From: Chiua virens
Lineage: Eukaryota; Basidiomycota; Agaricomycetes; Boletales; Boletaceae
Reading direction: 5' to 3'
Assembly: GCA_019787685.1 (NCBI GenBank)
Contig: JAHNUO010000007.1
Span: 2,170,001 to 2,234,000 of the forward strand
DNA length: 64,000 bases
The notes below the pieces were generated by a model. The model was given only the letters and a program-made list of their open reading frames with translations, did not search any database and was not told the origin of the DNA. The translations under genes and the position numbers were made by a program. Positions 56,912-64,000 of this stretch are shown in pieces. Numbering within the stretch: the first letter of the stretch is position 1; the number at the start of each line of letters is the position of its first letter.

Positions 56912-59692
56912 ATGAGTTCCAACAAGGAGAGGAAGCGCGCAAGGGGCGAGGTTGCCTGTGCAGAGTGCCGCAGGTATGCTTCCCTTCCAACTTGTCCGGA
57001 AGGGTGGAATACCAACGTCGAAATGCTCTATTTCTGCGTTAGGCTGAAAATTCGATGTGATAAACAAGGTACTATTCGAACCACAGTGGCTAGTGAGAAG
57101 TTATTGACCTCGCTCTGTAGTGCCTTGCTCGTCATGTGTCGGAAGAGGATGTGATGTCTTATGCCCCAACGGTGCGTCATCAAGTTTGAAATGGAATGTG
57201 GCTTATAGGTTCGATCTCACCTGTCTCAGGCACGATGCCACAAGGAAACGGGAGTCGGTATGTTTTACATCATGTTTTGTACTAGTACTATTGTATATTG
57301 CTCGCCACTCAACGTCTGACAGCTTCGTTTCCGTCGCCGAGGATGTCCTTCGCCGAAAAATTTCGACGATGGAGGAACGCATGCATTTGCTGGAAGACGC
57401 ATTGGCCATAATACAACTTGACTCAGAAGGCTCGGCGTCACTCGAGCCACTCCCACCCATTAACGAGGAAGGGCCAAGTGAGGGCGCGCGGACGCCCGAA
57501 GTCGTGCAGGACTCGATGAGGGACGACTTCAACAAATATGGTCTCTTTGGTGTTCTCGGTTCTTTACACCTTCACGACGGCCCACCGTCTGACCCCGCAT
57601 TTACCGGAACTTCTGGTGACTCGGAGGTATGGGATGCAATTGATTCTCGACTCTACGTGTCTCATTCGAAACTTTGACACTATTCAGAGTCTTCTACTTG
57701 TGGGCACTACACCTAGCTTTGTACCCTTGCGTGCTGACCTTTCGCGCTAACAGCAGGCAAAGGCGTTCCTGGTAGAGTCTGCTTCTCCGGCTAACCATGC
57801 AGAAGAGATCGACCCCTCCTACTTCCCGTCAGAAATCCAAAGATGTTACCAGACATTTCCATTCACACCATCCGGAATTTCAACGGAGCCCATACAAGAC
57901 CTGATCGAATCCTATCTCCCGTCGTCCCCTCGTTCAACCAAGTTATGTGAAATTGCTCTGCAGACCTTGCCCTGGATCGTATTCAACATAGTTTCGCGGG
58001 AGCATATCCTGAATGAACTGTTGCCTACTGTCTACGAGCGCGCTCGCGGACAGACCCCGGCACGCTGGCAACCAAAACCGTATGGGCCACATGATATCGC
58101 TCTCCTTTTCATCGTCTTTGCTATAGGCGCTTCCCTGGATCTCTCGCTTCCACCCTACAACGCAGAGGGTCGTCACTACTATGTATTATCCCGAGCTGCT
58201 TTGTGCCTGCAACCCGTCTTCGCGCAATGTTCTATTGTCACCATCAAGACGTTGAATCTGATGAGTATTTACAACGGGATGTGTGGCATTGAAAGCAAGC
58301 TAGAGGATTCCCATTCGTTGTTGAAACTTGCTACCCAGCTAGCTCTGAAGGTGTGGCTCTTTCGTGATCGCAATACTTTATGACTGAAGGAAATTCAGAT
58401 AGGACTTCGTGCGCCATACATTATTCTCCATTAACTTGAATACGACGCTGATCACGTCGTGTAGATAAAGATCCATCTGTATGGGGAATCATAGGCGGGG
58501 ATGCATATGAACGACGGACGTGCTTCTGGTGTGTAATCATTCTACCAAGCCTACCCCGCTGCCAACCATGTTACTAGGAACATTTCGAATGCAGCAATGT
58601 GGCAAGTAGGTGGTCCGTACATCCACGGCGTTAGTTTGCGTTGATGGTCCGGTTTTTAGAGCTTGATTACTGGACACCCACCAGTAATTATACCCTCTTG
58701 GATCGATTGTCTCACACCAACTGAGGAAGAAGAGAACAAGTACCAGCTGGATGGGGTACCATTAGGTTGTATGTGTCTTTCTTGCACCACAGGTCCAATT
58801 AATCATTCCCCTACCAAGTCGGAACCTGGTACTTTAGCTTTGTTTCCGAATGCTTAATTCCGGTTGTGGAGGTTATTCAGGTCGTACACCCTCCCAGTTA
58901 CGATGTGGTGCTTGCACTAGATGGCAAGATTCGCGAATTCTTGCCACCACAGCCACCTAGTGGCGGATCAGTGGCAGAACAAACGCAGGCTATTATGAGA
59001 AGTCAAATACGAGAGTTCAGTAGGTCGATTCGTCTTGTCGTCCTTACCGGTACAATCCACGAGTTTAAACAGCATTACTCTTACTGCATCGAGGCTTCTT
59101 TGCACAAGCTTTGGCGGATTACCCCCAGGATCCATTCGCCAGTCCCTACCAGCAATCAATTCTGACAGCATATCAAAGTGCCACCAAGATACTCCACATG
59201 ACCGGGAAACAGTTTTCGAATTGGTCTGCGTTGAGCGCTCGTGTGTGGCGTCTCTGGTCACTCGCGTTCTCGGCTGCAGTTCGTGGGGATGCCTGTCGTT
59301 ACTTATTCATGTTTCTGATTCACGTTCGTGTGAACAGATCACCATCGGTATCGTTGCAATCAAGCGGTTGTCAGCGAAGCTCGAGCCGGAACCGATCGGG
59401 CAACTCGATCTCGCGTGCACGCTCTTCCGTGAAGCGGCCCGAGCGAGCGCACGAGCGCAAAAGGCACTAGTGCGTACTTGCTAATATCACGTTCCAAGGA
59501 CTACGGGAGCTGACGGGGTTCTGCTAGCCCATCTTGTTGCGTTTGCGTCAGGAAGCTATGACAACAGGCAGCAAATTCGCTGTAGCCGATCAAATACCCT
59601 ACGTGGGTACCGTGGGTGTGCCTCCTGAATGGCAGGGACCTAGTGGCGAAACATCATCAGCGCAGGGATTTCGGCACCGCGGCCCTGGTTAA
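56912..59692 (+). CDS. Zn2Cys6 transcription factor with fungal-specific regulatory domain
   Basis: Nuclear DNA-binding regulator of the Gal4 class. At least a dozen short exons. The binuclear cluster is assembled from three exons: ACAECRR, LKIRCDK, VPCSSCVGRGCDVLC, giving six Cys with C-x2-C-x6-C then C-x2-C spacing. A Glu/Leu helix follows (AEDVLRRKISTMEERMHLLE), then an acidic linker. The fungal_trans regulatory domain runs from about 57775: CYQTFPFTPSG, IALLFIVFAIGASLDLSLPP, IGLHKDPSVWGI spliced at 58438, RRTCFW, GHPPVIIPSWIDC, LALDGKIREF and LLLLHRGFFAQALADYPQDP. The last exon encodes DQIPYVGTVGVPPEWQ and stops at 59692. I followed the frame through all introns without a forced shift. 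The genes it controls cannot be told from sequence. Confidence 0.87.
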
Positions 59693-60429
59693 TCATCTTG
59701 TCCAATGATCGCTGATACACGGCTATTCCCAATTACACTCTCGTTGACCTTTGACATGATGCCAGTAACATGCATGTAACTTAGAACTTTCAAGTCGACG
59801 CGTCGCGTCAGACCAGGTTTTCTAGATATTATTTCATTTTTACCCACTCCAGCCGATGTTTCAAGCTACTGTAGTCCAAAATTCTGTCAGACTCGCGTCC
59901 ATGCCAAAGATTCGGTACGTGTATGGCGTTTCTTGCAAGTCGATTGAATTCGGGGGATAGGGCCGTAATGTGGGCACTACAGGCCGGCGAAGCACTGAAA
60001 CTGTAACAAATGACTCGGATAAATAATTCCATGGCTTCGGCTCGTAGCACTGCATCGGAAGCTGGATCAGAATTAACCACTGGATAGCGCCGCGATTGCC
60101 GGTGAATCAGGATGATGATGAACGGGAACTCCTCAGGCTGATCATTGTCAGTCTGAGTGCGTGCACGGCTGTGCACCTTTCTGGTCCTCGGGTCCCTTGG
60201 ATATGTAAGATGTTCACGACCACTTTCCGGTCATCCCGCAGTCGAGCCGGCTAAAGTTTCAGCAGTCTCTCCGGACAGCAACGAGCCAACATTTTTCCCA
60301 TGTTCACCTCGGGGTGAAACTTCGTGACCGCCAAAGTGAACAAAGCGTCAACTTTTCCTCCTAAGCGACTCGAATTAGTGCCATCTGGACCGCGTGCTAC
60401 ATGTAGCGTCCTTCAATTGTGCATCCGGA
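59693..60429. other. Intergenic region, no supported gene
   Basis: About 740 bases between the transcription factor and the carboxylesterase relic. A minus-strand frame of 115 codons (59829-60176) has no recognisable features. Confidence 0.35.
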
Positions 60430-62626
60430 ATGCTCGTTTTTACGGTATTGCTGCTGTTGTGGAGTTTCCTGTTTCATAGTACCGGAGGTCGGGCCTGGGC
60501 ATCGGTTTATGAGGCTGTAACAACGGGACCCACAGTGGACGTGGGGTACGCCGCGTATCTAGGAAACCGGTTCTACCCCAACACGGTCGCGTACTTGGGT
60601 ATTCCATACGCCGAACCGCCAGTCGGGGAACTACGCTTTAGAACTACCGTGCCCTTGAACACCACGCGCGTGGTCATCAATGCAACCACTTTTGCGTACA
60701 AGGCAGTACGGGTGAGCGCAACTTGGTTTCCAAACACGATAACTGTGAACACGTATTCAACTTGAAGCCGGAGAGGCTGGCTACGCAGGATCGAAGGATT
60801 GTCTCAAGATCAATGTTTACGCACCTTATGGGGCCAAGAAAGGCGACAATTGTAAGCACGACACCTTTTGTTTATCGTCCTTGAAGGTTGAATCTATTCT
60901 TATTGTCATGCAGTGCCTGTACTTCTACCACCATGGTGGAAGTGAGACGATCAGATCAGATTTCTTAGCCGATACCAACCTTGACTAACACTCCCCAGCC
61001 CACGTCTCTGGCAACTCCAGGAATTGGCCATTCGACGACTGGGTCCACCAGAGCCCCAACGTCGTTGTCGTGTCTATGTACTACCGCCTCAATTCGTTTG
61101 GTTGGCTTGCTACCCCAGACTTCAAAGACTCAGCGTACGGCGATTTTAACGTTGGCTTCCAGGACCAACTCGAAGCGCTCAAATAGGTCAAGCAGTATAT
61201 CGTTACTTCTGGTGGCGATCCAGACCGCGTCACGATCAACGGTCAAAGTGCTGCTGGCGCCTGTGTCGAGTTGAATATGGTCGCCAGTCATGCACGTGGA
61301 GAACAGCTATTCCGTCGTACTATCGCACAGAGCGTCTACAGGATCCCGTTGCCCACTCCTGAGCAACAGCAGGTTTGTATACATATAGTACGCATGCTGT
61401 CGAGTGGCGCCTCACGTTTAAGCACTCGACAGCCACTCTTCCAGTTTTACATCGACTATCCTGGGTGTGGTGCTGGTTCGATGGGCGACCAAATGGCGTG
61501 TCTGCGAAACGCGAGTGTCAGTGCGTTGGCGAGAGCACAGGATGCCGCTATCCAAGGGAAATTGTGAGTTACCCGATCATGAGACTCACTGGACGCCTTG
61601 CTCTCACCATGACAGCAGCGGGCTGTACAATGTGTTTCACCCTGTTCCGGATGGCGTCCTGTTCACCGAATACCCTGTACTACAGTTCCAGAGGGGCCAA
61701 TTTACACGCGTACCGCTGATCGTAGTGTGAGTTAGTTAGTGACTCGGATTCTTTGACTCACGCCGGACATGCAGCACAACATCCAACGACACTCTTTCCA
61801 GAGGCACTAATATTTCTCTGATGCTGAAGCAGTACTTCCCATCACTGACGGAAACGGACATTCAAGCACTCCTAGCATAGTTATGACTCACCCGTTCAGC
61901 AGTTCCGCGCGGCATCGGGCGAGCCTGAGGTGACATGCGGCGTAAGTTATATCTTTTCACAGACAGCAAGCCCGCACCATGGCGCTCGCCGCAGTGATTT
62001 CATTTTGACTCGACCTTCCTCTGCAGCGAGAAGCAATGGATGACTCCACCTCGCTATATGCGGATACCTGGACGTATCGATATAACACCCCTAATCCCAC
62101 AATTAGGAGCGATCAGGTAACGCATGCGGCGGAGAACTGGCTGATGTTTGATGGGATGAATACAGGAATTGACTGGTCGGTTTAATCTGGTCCCGCCTCC
62201 GACGCGCCTGCGCCGTCGGCATTGTGCAGGGCGAGCCGCGCAAGCGGTCCCGCGGTGGTGGCGGCGGCGGCGTGGTGACGGAGACTGATACCAGCTGCAA
62301 TAGTTATGACTCACTTGCCGTCCGCCGTCTATAGAGTCAACGGGACAGGCACGTTCACGCCATGTTCACCCGCCGAGCGTGCATTCGCGTCGGAGCTGGT
62401 TGCGTACTGGCTGTCATTCGTGCGCGCTGGGGATCCCAACACGCACAAGCTGGGTATGTCGCCGATGTGGGAACACTATACTTCACACAGCAAGGCTTGC
62501 ATGGTGCTCATACAGGACCCTCGTAACTCGACGACGAACAGCGGGAGCTATATGGAAGAAGAATTCACTGCGGAAGGAGTCAGACGCGCGATTATAATCA
62601 GTAAAGTGCTGTACACGGAGGATTAG
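60430..62626 (+). pseudogene. Carboxylesterase/lipase (type B) gene, broken
   Basis: The start encodes a signal peptide (MLVFTVLLLLWSFLFHSTGG) and the family opening AYLGIPYAEPPVGELRFR. Later exons read DCLKINVYAPYG, SPNVVVVSMYYRLNSFGWLA, the nucleophile region GGDPDRVTINGQSAAGA, SDQVTHAAENWLMFDGMNTG with the His, and FASELVAYWLSFVRAGDPNT; the end is SKVLYTED. Breaks: an in-frame TAG at 61184-61186 where a Trp (TGG) is expected in EALKWVKQY; a one-base shift near 60916 in the oxyanion region; an exon 1/2 junction that does not keep phase; and a GC-rich segment of about 160 bases (62170-62330) inside the C-terminal half that cannot be spliced cleanly. The nucleophile motif GQSAAG also differs from the usual GESAGG. 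Either a decayed gene or a heavily mis-sequenced one; I favour decay because of the nonsense codon and the insert. Confidence 0.75.
62170..62330. other. GC-rich segment interrupting the carboxylesterase
   Basis: The segment between FDGMNTG (ending about 62168) and NGTGTFTPC (from about 62337) is much richer in G and C than its surroundings. It holds a short inverted repeat (CCGACG at 62199-62204 against CGTCGG at 62214-62219) and a run of GGC/GTG triplets. It has a TGACTCA-like branch site and ends CTATAG, so it could be an expanded intron. However, no GT donor gives the right phase without making a stop. Confidence 0.5.
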
Positions 62627-62943
62627 AAGTCAATATTCAATAGTATCAGGTTCCGGTGTTGCCGTTCGAGATCGACAAATACGGACAGCACTTCCGATAC
62701 ATTTGAACTCAATCTGAGTGAACGTGCTTTCAACGTGGCCATGCGAGTGATCAGAATACAGCAAGTATGCAAAAAGTCCAATGAGATAAAAGAGTTATAC
62801 AAGAAATACAAGAAGTACCCATAGAATCCGTGAAAACACAATGATATCGTACCAGTTAGTCTTCCTCGGTGACCAAGGAAGAAGAAGCATAGAGTAACAT
62901 GATGATAAGTAAATAGCTCGGTGGTTCTCCAATCAAAATGAAA

Positions 62944-63575
62944 TCAGGCCTGCAGAGCGCCCGAGTCACTGCTAGATGCTGTGGCCCCGGGTGACACCCG
63001 TGGCCAAGACAGGAGCAGCAGGCCATCGTTCATGGCTGCCGATACGGTACTCATCTGTCGGAGTCGGATCGATACAGGATGGGAAGAGATGCAAATCAGA
63101 GATAAGACTAACCATTGTCCCCTTTGGAACGCGAAGCACACGTTCGAATCGGCCGTATTTGATTTCCTTTGCGAGATAATTGACATCGCCTGCCTGGTCT
63201 GAGGGCATTCTCGAGCGTCTCTCGCCCGAAATGAGGAGCGTGTCGTCCTTGTCTAGATGAACTCTGACATCCTCTGATTTCATGCCAGGGAGTTCGAGAG
63301 TGGCAGTAATGCGCGATGAAGATGGATCATCGCATATTTCGAGTCTGTGATCCTCGTCAGTAGCTGATCAAATACATTTCAGGTCAGCCTGCGTACCTCG
63401 GTTTATAGACAAGACTACCTTGACGTATTCTCTTTTCCAATGCGACATTCTGCTCTCGCAAGATATGGTGGACGTAGCGTCGAGCCAAGGCACGATCCAA
63501 GGCTCGGAATCGGTCTTCTTGAGATGGTTGGGAAGACAGTTTGCGAGCGACTAGTGCGACAGAGGTGACGGTCAT
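62944..63575 (-). CDS. Small heat shock protein (Hsp20 / alpha-crystallin family)
   Basis: ATP-independent chaperone. Exons 63419-63575, 63113-63363 and 62944-63054 give 172 residues, a typical size, with all phases consistent. The N-terminal arm is basic (VARKLSSQPSQEDRFRALDR). The alpha-crystallin domain reads ITATLELPGMKSEDVRVHLD, TLLISGERRSR, EIKYGRFERVLRVPKGT, then DGLLLLSWPR. The ELPG and GRF.R motifs are classic for the family. A second possible start at 63644 needs an intron whose phase does not match, so I used the ATG at 63573-63575. The C-terminal tail is Ser/Ala-rich without a clear IxI motif. No heat-shock element was confirmed upstream. Confidence 0.9.
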
Positions 63576-64000
63576 CAGAGCTATGTATGAGCTTTGGTTG
63601 AGAGAAGAAAGGATTAAATAGTACCTGGTGATTGTTCGACTCATTTCGAGTCTGCGCTCGCTTTATATCGGATGAGCTGCCTTTTCTCGGCAGGTGGACA
63701 ATGCCGGCAACGGCCGATGCAAGTAGATGCAGTGCAAGGCTGTGCAGATGGATCTGCCTCGGCCATTCTAGTCCTGAGTCATAGCCTGGCTGGGAGTGGG
63801 CCGACTCCGAAAGACCCGAATATCGTTTATCCCACGGCGGTGTGCACAGTAGTCAGCGCCATGAAATAATATGACTGTGCACCCCCGGTTATGAAGGAGG
63901 GGACATGTATTAGCTTTGCGATGCCGAACGTGTGAGAGTGGTGTGGAAATTGCTCGAAAATTGGAGCGTGGAGAAGATGTGATCCAATAGTGGAGAATTA
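63576..64000. other. Upstream region of Hsp20, no gene seen
   Basis: Promoter side of the heat shock gene. No convincing open frame or repeat to the end of the window. Confidence 0.35.

Noticed and set aside
62054..62314. Minus-strand Arg-rich ORF over the GC-rich segment
   Set aside because: An Arg/Gly/Pro-rich frame is expected from GC-rich triplet runs; no start context or homology.

Overview
This is nuclear DNA from a filamentous basidiomycete, most likely an Agaricomycete. Genes are closely packed on both strands and split by many short GT-AG introns (mostly 45-70 nt). Several families are typical of mushroom-forming or Rhizoctonia-like fungi: seven-helix membrane proteins, WD40 modules of the NLR-sensor type, and expanded S9 peptidases. 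There is no sign of prokaryotic, organellar or viral DNA. I cannot name the species.

Layout. 1-5 kb: the 5' part of a Ser/Pro-rich gene running off the edge (-), a small acidic nuclear-type protein (-), and cytosolic seryl-tRNA synthetase (+). 5-11 kb: the unfolded-protein sensor IRE1 (-), divergent from the ribosome-biogenesis WD protein JIP5/WDR55 (+). 12-20 kb: a family-7 aldehyde dehydrogenase, an unrecognised coiled-coil protein and a two-finger CCCH protein with internal repeats (all +). 20-24 kb: a large F-box/WD40 SCF adaptor (-). 26-37 kb is the accessory part: a duplicated block carrying an S9 prolyl-oligopeptidase-family gene, with one decayed copy (about 26.9-28.8 kb) and one intact copy (33.7-36.3 kb). 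Between them lie a short WD40 gene, an alpha/beta-hydrolase-fold gene with no visible nucleophile, a seven-helix membrane protein and a broken copy of that protein's first exons. 37-41 kb: chromatin remodeller subunit RSC7/Swp82 (-), divergent from signal peptidase subunit SPC1 (+), then a conserved mitochondrial-type protein (+). 42-52 kb: one gene of about 10.3 kb (-) encoding a PH-domain, Ser/Pro-rich, RS-rich, coiled-coil protein. 52-64 kb: RBX1 (+), tubulin cofactor C (-), two tiny Cys-rich ORFs, a Zn2Cys6 transcription factor (+), a broken carboxylesterase (+) and a small heat shock protein (-).

Functional links. The F-box/WD40 protein and RBX1 are both SCF ubiquitin-ligase parts, and both have CACGTGAC just upstream. 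IRE1, SPC1 and Hsp20 belong to protein folding and secretion. These are scattered housekeeping genes, not a cluster.

A caution for every reading frame here: many well-conserved genes carry isolated 1-nt frameshifts, mostly at short homopolymers. The simplest explanation is a draft-quality consensus, so I give CDS spans across these shifts and state where they are. I found no clearly new defence or mobile system. The most interesting items are the duplicated S9 block, the giant PH/RS protein with its 14-residue repeats, and the GC-rich segment in the broken carboxylesterase.
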